In this document: in pieces, positions 1 to 10,459 of the stretch | Layout: each line of letters begins with the position of its first letter | Position numbering within the stretch: position 1 is the first letter of the stretch | Notes under the pieces: model-generated | Told to the model about the DNA's origin: nothing | The model's input: the letters and a program-made list of their open reading frames with translations, nothing else | The model's database searches: none | Made by a program: the position numbers and the translations under genes | DNA from: Paraescarpia echinospica | Taxonomy: Eukaryota > Annelida > Polychaeta > Sabellida > Siboglinidae | DNA length: 64,000 bases | NCBI GenBank assembly: GCA_020002185.1 | Contig: CM034542.1 | Span: 57,504,273-57,568,272 of the forward strand | Reading direction: 5' to 3'

Positions 1-1857
1 ATAATAACTATGTTGAAGATATAGTGTCTGCCAAATCGTGTAAGTAAGCCCGTAACAACATTCGCAGTTTGGAAGACACGGAGCATGTTCAAATGGTAAA
101 CAAAATATCCAATTTCAAAGCAAGCTTTGTTGGTAATATGGCCGAGTCGGGGTGAGTTAAACGCAATATTCTTTGATGTTCAACAATTTTCCATTTTCTC
201 AGAGGGCGGTCCGTAGATTTCTATTTTCCATCTATAAACCGGTAATATTTTTAAACAGTGTTACCACACAAATGGACAGCCATTTGTCTATCAAACCGAC
301 AACAGTTCAATTTAAGAAATCGTCTGCGGCGGTGCATTTTTAAATACAAAAGAGGTAAACGAACGGTTCTTTTTGCCTGACGCATCGGGCAAAAAAATGC
401 AGAATGATTAGAATTAACATTATTCAACTGTGAATGTTGTTTATAATCATTAAACTCCCTGACCTTTATGACATCGGCGTAGACATCACACATTTGCGCA
501 ATCTCCCCTAGTAGCGAATGTATTCACATATATATTATTACTAAATGAACAATTCGTGGACCTTACTTCATGGATCGCCATGCAGTACTAGTAGAAGTAA
601 TTCGAGGCAGCCTACCATACGAGGAAGGTGTCACAATGTTGGACCGCACTATCGTCACGCGGTGTCCTACAACGTGTGCCAAGGTCAGCTATATCAACTT
701 ACCCAGAATTTAGGTCGTGCGGAACCAAAGTACGATATAGTGCACACTCAAGAATGTAGTCTACTGGTACTGAGCATTTCTCAACTCTTTTTTTTCTGCT
801 ATATGACAACCGCAGGTTTGGCTGACGCTGCATGTCGCATTAACGGCATGTGACATGAACGGTGCTAACGGTAAACGGCATGTGACATGAACGGTGTTAA
901 AGTTGCATTCTGCGTTCGTCCGTGTTTAAAATACAAATTTCCAGTGAATCAACATGTCCCATACACTATACATGACTTACCGTAATTATATATAAACTTT
1001 GTTCACATATTATGCCATTTTAAGATAACACGGCGAACAATAGTATCCGCAGGACCCGCGGTTTTTAATTCGTTGATTGGTTGGACGGGGGAATCAAGGG
1101 ATGTCAAATCTCTCTTGCATTTGGTGTGTGCTTTGAATCAGACTTATACTTCACGCGTAGTTAAATATTCGTGTAATACACCCTGTCCGACAATATGAAG
1201 GCACAATATAAAGATTAAGTTACACTTTTATAATATGAAACATCGATGGAGCGATTGACACCTACCGGCGGTTCTAGCAACCACTAGCAAAATTTCACCG
1301 TTCCATCGCATAGAATTAATATACCTTAATCTCGATAGTATTCCTTCATGTTGCCAGACAGATTGTATTACGTAGATATTTAAGTATGTATGAACTACCA
1401 ATCTGATTCGAAGCACACGTCGAATGTTAGACATATTTGTACATCGGTTCCGCATTGTTCCGCCTCGTTCCGCAGTTTACAGACTCCGACATTTTGGAAC
1501 GTCAACAATAACATGAACACATGTCATGTTCAATGTTGTCCAGGCAAAGCCAGGACGTTATTAATAGTGTTATTTGTATCAAATACGACATGTTCAGTAA
1601 CAATTAATGACGTGAGATCATAGCGTTATATGTGATTACAAATCATCGTGTCACAAGATTTGTAGTAGCCTACGTCAATAACAAGGAACATCTACGCCAG
1701 CTTCCAACACAAACCGAAGTAACATTGATTATTGTTGTGTGCACTGACCATTCAGCATCCCTTTCGTATTGTGTCATTTGTCCCATTCTGTTTAAATGCG
1801 TCGGTAAAGTGTATATTGATATTGGGACACTCTAGATGTATACCGTTTCGACAGTAG
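1..1857. other. Unannotated sequence left of CR1 copy A
   Basis: No gene, RNA gene or transposon end is recognised here on either strand. Short open frames exist, for example 545-853, but none resembles a known family or shows coding-type conservation. The only structure noted is a two-copy tandem motif at 842-896, listed separately. Confidence 0.5.
842..896. repeat. Two-copy short tandem repeat
   Basis: A 23-bp string beginning AACGGCATGTGACATG occurs at 842-864 and again, identical, at 874-896 (period 32). The trailing part, reading GTTAAAGTTGCAT, reappears inverted near 15112-15125 (ATGCAACTTTAAC), so this may be a fragment of a dispersed repeat. No function is implied. Confidence 0.6.
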
Positions 1858-1946
1858 ATTTAACAAGATTGCCATCCAGAAAATTACTCTGGATGGCAGG
1901 TGGACAAGGAAGCCTTTTGGCTTATCGAGAGTCCAATACTTTTTAT

Positions 1947-4831
1947 CTACATGTATCCCGCCTTTTTAAGGTGTGTGTCGATTTTATTTTTAAACATATT
2001 CACGCTACTAGCACCAACACAATCAGGAGATAATCTGTTCCATTCATTTACAGTCCTTTGTGAGAATGAGAACTTTCTTATATCTAATCTACACTGCTCC
2101 TTTACTAATGTAGCTTCATGTCCTCTGGTCCTTCTATTTTTCTTAACTGAGAAAAAAATGTTTCTATCAATATTTTCATAACCATTCAATATTTTAAACA
2201 CTTCTATGTGATCTCCTCTCAATCTCCTGGTCTCTAATGTTGTTAAACCACATTCTTTTAGGCGTATTTCGTAACTAAGATCCCTCAGATTTGGTATCAT
2301 TTTAGTCGCTCTCCTCTGTACTCTTTCTAGCATATCTATGTCCTTCTTGCGATATGGCCTCCATGCTTGTATACAATATTATAAATGAGGCCTCACTATT
2401 GTTTTGTACAGCGGTACTATTAATTCTTTTTTCTTATACGCTATATTTCGCCTAATTAATCCAAGGATTTGATTTCCCTTTGACGCTGCAATTCCGCACT
2501 GCTCTGAAACCTTCATATCAGCACTAATGGTTAACCCCAAGTCCTTTTCTTTTACAGTAGTACTTAGAACAGTACCCCCATTTTATATTTTACCTCTTCA
2601 TTCCCATGACCTGTGTGGAGGCATTTACATTTCCCAAAATTGAACAGCATTTGCCACTTTTCAGACCATTTGATCAACCTATCAAGATCATCTTGTAAAT
2701 GCTGTCTGTCTCCATCACTTTTAATCCTTCTAAACACTTTTGTATCATCCGCAAATTTTAACACCTTGCTTGTTATATCATCGTCCAAATCGTTGATATA
2801 TATTAAGAATAATATAGGTCCTAGTACTGATCCCTGTGGTACCCCACTCAATACCGATTTCCAGTTTGAAGCCTCCCCATCAACTACTACACGTTGTCTT
2901 CTGTCATTCAGCCATTTTTCTATCCAGTTTATTATACCATTTCCTATGCCATGGGCCTTTAGCTTAAGGAGTAATCTTTGATGTGGTACTTTGTCGAAAG
3001 CTTTTTGAAAATCTAAATAGATGATATCTACTGGTGATCCCTCATCTACCCACCTAGTGATGTCTTCCAAAAAACATAACATATTTGTTAAGCATGACCT
3101 CGCTTTTAAAAACCCATGTTGAGATGGGTTTATCAAGTTATGTTTAACAAGAAAATCCACCATGTGATCTTTAATTAGTCTTTCTAATAATTTGCAAATC
3201 ACTGATGTTAAACTCACTGGTCTATAGTTCTCTGACTTGTTTCTCGAACCTTTTTTAAATAACGGTATAATGTTTGCCTCTTTCCATTCTAAAGGAACCA
3301 CTCCCTCTTCTAATGACAAATTGAAAACTGTTGCAAGCGGTACGCTAATTTGTTCTACAATTTCCAATAGTAGTTTGGGCGGAATCCCGTCCACTCCAGG
3401 TGATTTATTATCCTTCATAGCCCTTATTTTCTTAGCTACCATTTCCGAGGTTACAACTAACTGTCCTAAATAGTCTGAATCTGCCCCTTGAACTTAGCCT
3501 CTGGTACTGGCAGTGAACTAATATCTTCCCTGGTAAACACTGAACTAAAATACTCATTCAGGTCTTCTGCCATTAAGAATCCCTCTGATATTGTATTTCC
3601 AGCACTATCTTCTAGAGGACCGACCTTATCCTGAACTTTCTGTTTGCTTCGAATATACGCATAAAACTCTTACTGTCATGTTTTATATTACTAGCTAATT
3701 TTTTTCCATAGCTTCTCTTTGAATTTCTAATTTCAGCTGTAGCTTGATTAAGTGCTTCTTTATAAATGTTGTAGTCTTCATCATTTCCAGTACATCTATA
3801 CGACTTCCACATCATTTGTTTATACTTAATTTTTCTAATGGCTTCTTTCGATAAGTGTTTCTTTTTAGACCGTTTCCCTTGTTTTTTGAAAGGTACAAAT
3901 TTATCGACTATGCACTTAATTTCACTATTTAAGATATTCCAGCATTCGGTTGCTGTCTTATTCTTCAGTGTGTTATTCCAGTCTATCTTTGCTAAATATT
4001 TCCTCATGTCCTTATACCTTCCTTTGTGGAAATTTCTCCTATACTGCTTTTACTATTCCTTTCTGATTTTACTTTGATGGTAAAATGTATCTGGTTGTGA
4101 TCACTACTCCCCAGTGGCTCACATATCTTGACATTGTCAACTAATTCTTTCTGTGAGGACAAAACTAAGTCTAACACATTCTCTCCCCTGGTTGGTTCTA
4201 GCACATGTTGAGAAAGGAAACTATCTTGTACTAAAACTAAAAACTTGTGGTCCTCACTCCCCATACTCTGTAGAGATTTCCATTGTATATGCCCATGGTT
4301 AAAGTCCCCCATAATAATACAGTTCCGTTTGCTTACTTCCCTTATAGCGTTTTGTATTTTTTCATTCTCTTCTATGCTTATGTTTGGACTTCGATAAACT
4401 AACCCAACTGTTAACGTTGAGTTTCCTGTAACTATGTTACACCAAACAGCTTCTTCGCAATCTGCTTCTCTTTCTAATTTTATTTCATAAGCCTGGATAG
4501 ATTCTTTAATATATAAAATAACTCCACCTCCCTTTCTTCCTATTCTATCTTTCCTAAACATTACATATCCTGTTAGTCCCAATTCGGCATCTGATATATC
4601 AGTGGTGGCCCACGATTCGGTTATACCTATTATGTGACGGTCAATATCTTCTACCATAATGTTTAGTTCACTTCTTTTGTTTACTATGCTCCTTGCATTT
4701 AAACAAATGCATTTATATCCTGATTCAGAACAGTTTTCCAGGCTGTTCTTTGCCGATTTATTTCTGCTGTCTTTATCTATGCCTCCAGTTTCAGGCTTCT
4801 CTGTGAATCCCCCCTGCGAATCTAGTTTAAA
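1947..4831 (-). pseudogene. CR1 copy A ORF2: APE endonuclease and reverse transcriptase, broken
   Basis: ORF2 nicks target DNA and reverse-transcribes the element RNA. The endonuclease part (about 4830-4004) shows LNARS, GITESW, YRSP, MGDFNH, LDLVLSS and SDHNQI. The RT part (3442-2564) shows PGVDGIPP, NYRPVSL, DFQKAFDKV, GVPQGSVLGP and the catalytic FADD box. The C-terminal block (2333-1947) ends EWNRLSPDCVG...FKNKIDTH. Frame breaks lie near 4035, 3655, 3483 (a C run one base shorter than in copies B and C) and 2577. A GAA-to-TAA nonsense codon in the thumb region (near 2389-2391) is shared with copy C. The copy cannot make a full ORF2 protein. Confidence 0.93.
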
Positions 4832-6065
4832 TAGATGCAGCCTGTCCCACTGTCAACAGATTGCAGCAAGTTCTCTGAGAAAACTGCTGCCCCCTTTCCA
4901 CTTAGATGTAGGCCATCTCTCATGTACATATCTTCCCTCCCAACAAAGTATCCCCATAAATCTACGAATCCCACCCCCTCTTCTTTACACATCTGCTCAA
5001 CTAGTGCGTTGATCGACATCCTCTTGCAGTTTCTATATGTCGGCCCCCTTCCTCCCATTACTGGCAAAATTCCTGAGAGGATAATCTGTTCTACTCTTGT
5101 CTTCTTTAACTTCTTCACTAACTGTCTGTACTTCTGAACTATCCCAGTTGTTCCCTCCCTCTCTGCGTTATTTGTCCCTACATGTACTAGTATAGACCCT
5201 CCCTTGCCATGCCCCAGTACCTTCTCTACCCTTTCAGTTACATGTTCTATCCTAGCCCCCGGTAGACAAACAACGACGTCCTCCCCCTCGCTTAGAGTCT
5301 TATCTGTCTTTCTCATAATCGAATCGCCCATAAACACCCTCTCTTTCCTCATTGCCCCCTCATCACTGCCTCAACACCCTCTCTATTGCCCCCTCAATCA
5401 CTGCCTCAGTGTAGCTCTGGTTTGCATCTGTCTGGTTGTAATCTTGTTCCCCTGTCTTCTGCTCTCCCGTCACAATCTCGTCCGTTCCATTCTTTCCTGA
5501 CGCTGTTTCTCTTGTCACCTTTCTTCCTGTCATCGTCCCTCCCGACTTCTCTTCTGTCACATGTACTCTCACTTCCTTTCTTCCCGTCATCTTTCCTCCC
5601 ATTGCATTTCCTTCTCTCCTCTCCCGTCTCTTTTTCCCTCCTACCTCTTTCTCTACACTTTCTCTCCTGCCACCTTCACACCTGTCACATTTCCTGCCGT
5701 CGATCCTCCACTTTCTTCCCCTCCGATCACCTTCCCTCCTCTCAGTCTCCTTTCCTCGGTCTTGTTGCCACTACTCTGCTCCTTCAGTTTCACAGTATTC
5801 CCAACTTTATCCCTGTCGTCTCTTTCCATTCCATCTGTCTCCTTGCTGATTCTCATCTCCATCCCCTTCACAATATCTACCAACCTAGCTACCTCTTTCT
5901 CCAGACATTTCACCTTCCAACACCCACGCACTGAAAGGTGAATCCCTCTTCCTTGGTTTCTGTCCATGACTTCGTACAGCCGGATAAGGCAAAATCTACC
6001 CAACTGTGGCAGTCGTCGCACACCAAGTGTCTCTTTGCCTTGACTTGCCGCTTGCAAGGCGCCAT
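4822..6065 (-). pseudogene. CR1 copy A ORF1: zinc-finger / coiled-coil / SGNH esterase protein, frameshifted
   Basis: In CR1-type elements ORF1 binds the element RNA and may carry a lipolytic esterase; here it is broken into at least three frames. Frame one (6065-5910) starts with an ATG and encodes a cysteine-rich segment with the core CDDCHSW and further Cys residues downstream, resembling a PHD or related zinc finger. It stops early, and the continuation GCWKVKCLEKEV followed by a coiled-coil-like heptad stretch lies in another frame. A hydrophilic Gly/Thr/Lys/Glu-rich linker spans about 5800-5363. The esterase (5352-4822) shows SGNH blocks: GDSIM (nucleophile Ser), GTNNAE (Gly/Asn block) and DGLHLS (Asp-x-x-His). 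ORF1 ends with the sequence YLN and a TAG stop. The domain calls rest on motif recognition only. Confidence 0.85.
4825..4831 (-). promoter_or_regulatory. Candidate -1 ribosomal frameshift heptamer T TTA AAC (CR1 copy A)
   Basis: On the minus strand, ORF1 ends TAT TTA AAC TAG. The heptamer T TTA AAC sits in the zero frame immediately 5' of the stop, which fits the X XXY YYZ rule. Slipping back one base continues as TTT AAA CTA GAT, which is the ORF2 frame. ORF2 has no ATG between its upstream stop and endonuclease motif I. No strong downstream stem is obvious by eye; only 4-bp GCCT/AGGC pairings are visible. Frameshifting is inferred, not shown. Confidence 0.6.
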
Positions 6066-6317
6066 ATCAGAATTTATTTAATAATAATAATCTAATTAGC
6101 TATTTAAAATAGTTTTGTCAACTGTGTTTACACTATTCACTGTCTATGTAGTCTTTAAGAAGACTGTTTTCTGTGCACAAATGTTACACTTTACGTAAGA
6201 TTGCGTACGCTAGACTGCCTTATTTATTTAGGTTATACAGCGCCCTAGCGAATAAGAGAGACACTAGCTACATAAACTTAGTTCGCCCGATTATCGCAAA
6301 TGCTTAATTTTAACAAG

Positions 6318-6322
6318 AAAGC
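6318..6322. repeat. Left target-site duplication AAAGC
   Basis: AAAGC directly precedes the 5' LTR and is repeated directly after the 3' LTR at 10455-10459. Five base pairs is the usual target duplication of Ty3/Gypsy integrases, so the two LTRs belong to one insertion. Confidence 0.9.
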
Positions 6323-6470
6323 TGTGACACACTGCAATTGTGCTACGTAGTATCATGACGCTATGCCTATTACGTTCTATCATGATTGTCGTTTTATTAA
6401 CCAATGACGTTCCTCCTTTTATTGGGATTTGAATAAAGATGTCGAATTCATACAAAGCGTGCTTGTGACA
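6323..6470 (+). repeat. 5' LTR (148 bp)
   Basis: Begins TGTGACAC and ends GCTTGTGACA. By eye it is base-for-base identical to 10307-10454. It contains an AATAAA-type signal (TTTGAATAAAG, 6429-6439) that could serve polyadenylation. At 148 bp it is at the short end for Ty3/Gypsy LTRs. Confidence 0.95.
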
Positions 6471-6481
6471 TGGTGTCAGAA
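6471..6481 (+). promoter_or_regulatory. Primer-binding site, tRNA-Leu type
   Basis: TGGTGTCAGAA begins at the first base after the 5' LTR. It is complementary to the 3' end TTCTGACACCA typical of animal leucine tRNAs, 11 nt matching before divergence. Assignment to tRNA-Leu is from memory of tRNA 3' ends. Confidence 0.75.
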
Positions 6482-6549
6482 ATATAAACAACTACGCCTA
6501 CTCAAGTAAGTTGTACTTTTGCGCACAAATGCCGCACTAGTCTATAACT

Positions 6550-9500
6550 ATGGAATCGCTACGAAGGCCCGATACTATGCGTTTTGACGCGGCCAATCTA
6601 GCGGTAACTTGGCGAAGATGAAAAGCAAATTTCAATGTGTACCGACAAGCTGCGGAACTGAGCGATAAAGCAGCCGTTACGCAAGTCGCAATTCTACTGC
6701 ACAGCATGGGGTTCGACGCGGTTGAAATTCATGAAACGTTCACGTATGGTACAGATGAAGACAAAACTGACATTGAAGTTGTGCTACGAAAATTCGACGA
6801 CTATTGCATTCCACGCGAGAATAGCATCTACGAGCGATACAAATTCTGGAGCAGAGACCAGAAAGAGGGCGAGAGCATTGATCAGTGGGTCACTGATTTG
6901 CGCACTCGTGCGTCGACTTGCAATTTTGGAGATCAACAGGAGCTGTTGCTTAGAGACAAAATGGTGTTCGGCGTGCGTGACGAACGCATAAAAGAACGAT
7001 TACTCAGGGAAACTGACCTAACTCTTGGTAAGGCACTGTCCATATGCAGAGCTTCCGAAGTTAGCAAGGCACAGTTACAAACGATGTCAACGAGTGGCAA
7101 CCCTGAAACAAGCACTGAAGTTCACGTCATCAAACGCCGACAAGCTGACAAATATAAAGCTAAACAAAGCACCAAACTGATACGCGATTGCAAGTACTGT
7201 GGGCGAACGCACGAAGCAAAGAAATGTCCCGCGTTTGGAAAAGTCTGCAGTCAATGCCAGCGACGCAACCATTTCGCAGCGGTTTGCAAGTCAAAAGTGG
7301 TGCGAGCAATAGACTGCGATGTTCGTGACGTCGAAAACGAACTGTTCATTGGTTCGTTGTTCATTGGTGACATTCAAGACAAGTGGCAGGCAGACGTATC
7401 ATTTAATGATACACGCATTCGTTTCAAGCTTGACACCGGTGCTCAGGCAAACGTGCTGCCATATCAAGTGTACTCAAAGTTTGCGAGCAGCGTGCCAATG
7501 AAACCGACAAGCTGTGTTCTAACGGCATTTGGAAACTCCAAGGTACTGCCTATGGGTACAGTCGTGCTAACCCACACGAGCGGTGATGAACGACATGCGG
7601 TTTCATTCTACATCGTCGACGATATCAAGTCAGCAATACTTGGACACGACGCATGCGAACGCTTGAAGCTGGTGTCCCGCCACAACATCGATGAAGTGAA
7701 GACGAATGAGAAGGGCAAGCTCACCAAAGAAGATCTGCTAAGCGAATACCCAGCAGTGTTCAACGGCACAGGCATGTTTGCCAAAGAATATCACATCGAG
7801 ACATCGAGTGAAGTCAGGCCGTGCATCCAGCCGCAACGCAGAATCCCATACACACGTCACGATAAACTGAAACAGACACTTGATGACTTGAAGCAGAGAG
7901 AAATTGTCGATGACGTCGATCGTCCTACGGATTGGGTCAGCAACCTCGTTATAACGGAGAAGAAGAACGGGTCGATGCGTGTGTGCTTAGATCCGAAGCC
8001 TCTCAATACAGCCATCAAGAGAGAGCATTATGAAATGTCAACAGTCGCTGACGTCCAGGCCAAACTGGCTGGGAAGAAGATATTCACTGTGCTTGACCTC
8101 AAGGATGGGTTTTGGCAAGTGCGTTTGAGTGACGAATCATCATATCTCACAGCGTTCAACACACCGTGGGGTAGAATGCGCTTCCTAAGAATGCCGTTTG
8201 GCATATGCTCAGCCAGCGAAGTCATGCAGAAGCGGAACATGGAGACGTTTGGTGACATCCACAATGTGCATATTACCCTCGATGACATGATTATCGCAGC
8301 TGTCGACAACGAAGAGCACGACGCGATCATCCGACTGGTAATGGAACGTGCGCAGGCAAGTCACGTGACATTCAACAAATCGAAGATACAATACAAGGTC
8401 AACCAGGTGAAGTACAAGGGTCACATCCAGACGCCAGATGGTTTCAAACCTGACATCGACAAAGTGAAAGCCATATTTGAGATGCCTCGACCTGAAGACA
8501 AGACTTCACTGAGACGGTTCCTTGGAATGGTGAAATTCCTGTCGAAATTCATCCGGAACGAGTCTGACATTACAGCGCCACTCCGATCGTTATTGGCAAC
8601 GGACGTCGAGTGGGCATGGCATCCGGAACATGACGCAGCCATCGAGAGACTCAAAACAATATTGACCAGTGAACCAGTGCTGCGATATTATGATGTCACG
8701 AAGCCCGTCAAAATACAGAGTGACGCATCGCAACGAGGCCTTGGCGCTGCATTGATCCAAGAGCGGCAGCCAGTGGCATACTCATCACGGGCAATGACAT
8801 CCGCTGAGTGCAACTACGCTCAGATTGAGAAAGAACTCTTGAGTATAATCTACGCATGCGAAAAATATCACCAATACATCTACGGAAAGGTGGTGGAGGT
8901 CGAGACAGATCATCGACCTCTGGAAGCAATTCTGAAGAAGCCGATCGCACGGGCATCACCTCGCATCCAGCGTATGATGATACGCCTGCAACGATACGAA
9001 ATCAATGTGAAGTACGTGCCGGGTCGTCTCATGTACCTCGCTGACACGCTGTCGCGAGCGTACAATCCTAAACAGGAAGAAACGAACGATCTACATGCCG
9101 ACATGGAAGTCATGGTGCATACACTGGTGGAAAACATCCCGATGAGTGCTGTACGAAGAGAGCAGATACAGACAGCGACCGCAGCCGATGAGACGATGTC
9201 GATCCTGAGACAACAGATCAGGCATGGCTGGCCTGAGTATAGACGAGATGCGCCGATCGTCATCCAACAGTACTGGCACCAGCGAGACGAGCTGCACGAG
9301 GCTGAAGGCATCGTGTTCTTAGCCGACAAGATAGTGGTGCCAGCATCTCTGAGACAACAAATGTTGAAAGTCATCCACGAAAGTCATCTCGGTGCTGAGA
9401 AGTGCAAGGCCAGAGCGCGCATGTGCTTATATTGGCCGGGCATGAGCACCGACATAGAGGAAGTCGTGTCGAAGTGCCAAGCGTGTCTGAGGTACAGACC

Positions 9501-10167
9501 AAGGCAACAGCGTGAGCCGCTGAAGCCTCATCCCATCCCCAGTCTACCTTGGGAGAAAGTTGGTATGGACGTCATGACATACAACAACCATGACTACTTA
9601 GTGATTGTGGATTATTATTCCAAGTACCCTGAACTATGCAAGCTCGACAGTAAGACGGCCAGCAGTTTGGTTGTGCACTGCAGTCGGTGTTCGCGAGGCA
9701 CGGCATACCTCGCGAAATCATCAGTGACAACATGCCATTTAACAGTGCCACCTTCAAGGCGTTCCTGTCCGAGTGGGGAGTTGAGGGAACAACATCCAGT
9801 CCGCGGTACCCACAGTCAAATGGTGAGAGCGAGCGTTTCGTTCAAACGCTGAAGCGCATGCTGCAGAAGGCGAATTTCGATCACCGTGACCCATACATTG
9901 CGCTCTTAGAGTATCGAAACACGCCGGTGTCTGGCATGACGTTATCGCCAGCTGAGATGTTGATGAGCCGTACGTTGAGGACGAAGTTGCCTGATTCGAA
10001 GTCGGCGTTGCGTCCACGGGTAGTCAGCGCAACTTCTCAACCACTATCGACGAGCCGGAGGCACAAGGAAGGCCTCATCATCAGGCTGTCCCGGAAGCCG
10101 TGGCTCCTTTGCGACGTAGCAACCGCAACGCAAACCGCCCAGGGTGGTTGAGTGATTACGTCGGCTG
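6550..10167 (+). pseudogene. gag-pol polyprotein of the Ty3/Gypsy element, interrupted
   Basis: A gag ATG lies at 6550, but a TGA at 6619-6621 interrupts the frame where the family has a conserved Trp. The frame then stays open to about 9680. Visible domains: gag; two zinc knuckles (CX2CX3HX4C and CX2CX4HX4C, about 7190-7280); protease DTGA (7432); RT with LDLKDGFWQ (about 8092) and catalytic box TLDD (8275-8286); RNase H with SDASQRGLGAAL; integrase zinc region HESHLG...CQACL (about 9375-9490) and DDE residues in GMDVM, ISDN and NGESER. A one-base shift near 9675-9687 splits the integrase core. Near 10015 the reading jumps from the core to a C-terminal tail, RRSNR...WLSDYV, ending at 10167, so the integrase C-terminal module is deleted. 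The element is not autonomous as sequenced. Confidence 0.92.
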
Positions 10168-10295
10168 AATATGCCAGACCAGCTGAGGACAGTCTACTCC
10201 AATGAGGCTGGTCACCTGTTTTTGCGTTAATTGCGTTGTTAGTGTTTTTAGCAGTTAGTATTCGTGACTTTATATAACCATATTAATTACTTCGA

Positions 10296-10306
10296 CGAAA
10301 GGGAGA
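10296..10306 (+). promoter_or_regulatory. Polypurine tract
   Basis: The purine run GAAAGGGAGA ends at the base before the 3' LTR (10307). This is the expected position of the plus-strand primer in LTR elements. Confidence 0.85.
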
Positions 10307-10454
10307 TGTGACACACTGCAATTGTGCTACGTAGTATCATGACGCTATGCCTATTACGTTCTATCATGATTGTCGTTTTATTAACCAATGACGTTCCTCC
10401 TTTTATTGGGATTTGAATAAAGATGTCGAATTCATACAAAGCGTGCTTGTGACA
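10307..10454 (+). repeat. 3' LTR (148 bp)
   Basis: Identical to 6323-6470 over all 148 bases by visual comparison, with TG...CA ends. It is followed by the second AAAGC target copy. Identity implies recent insertion, though 148 bp gives limited resolution. Confidence 0.95.
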
Positions 10455-10459
10455 AAAGC

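Larger units (their letters stand above)
1858..6065 (-). mobile_element. CR1-group non-LTR retrotransposon, copy A (near full length)
   Basis: Read on the minus strand the order is ORF1 (zinc finger, coiled coil, esterase), ORF2 (APE-type endonuclease, reverse transcriptase, conserved C-terminal block), a 3' UTR of about 90 bp, and a short terminal repeat of the unit AAATCTTGTT. This is the layout of the CR1/L2 superclade, where ORF1 esterase domains are known. The 5' boundary is uncertain: the ORF1 ATG is at 6065 and some of 6066-6322 may be 5' UTR. Several single-base frameshifts and one nonsense codon make this copy defective. Copies B and C and fragments at 12.4, 38.7, 44.5 and 61.6 kb belong to the same family. 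Confidence 0.93.
6323..10454 (+). mobile_element. Ty3/Gypsy LTR retrotransposon, structurally recent
   Basis: Two identical 148-bp LTRs (6323-6470 and 10307-10454) with TG...CA ends flank a gag-pol region. A perfect 5-bp target duplication AAAGC lies at 6318-6322 and 10455-10459. A primer-binding site abuts the 5' LTR and a purine tract abuts the 3' LTR. Domain order protease, RT, RNase H, integrase marks it as Ty3/Gypsy. The non-canonical RT box (TLDD), tRNA-Leu-type primer site and very short LTRs suggest the Mag-like side of the group, but that placement is from memory. No env-like frame is present. The element is 4132 bp, shortened by a loss in the integrase C-terminus. Confidence 0.95.

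Noticed and set aside
545..853. 102-codon plus-strand frame as a gene
   Set aside because: No domain, signal peptide or coding-like context; length is compatible with chance.
2613..2981. Plus-strand open frames antisense to the CR1 RT (also 3237-3473, 54500-55333, 57333-57674)
   Set aside because: They are complements of the RT frame, have no domain of their own and recur wherever a CR1 copy lies in the matching orientation.
5386..5941. Ser/Pro/Leu-rich plus-strand frames of 126-182 codons
   Set aside because: They mirror the repetitive Gly/Thr/Lys linker of CR1 ORF1 on the opposite strand; no homology of their own.
6323..10454. Endogenous retrovirus with an envelope gene
   Set aside because: No env-like frame exists between the integrase tail (10167) and the 3' LTR; it is a plain Ty3/Gypsy element.
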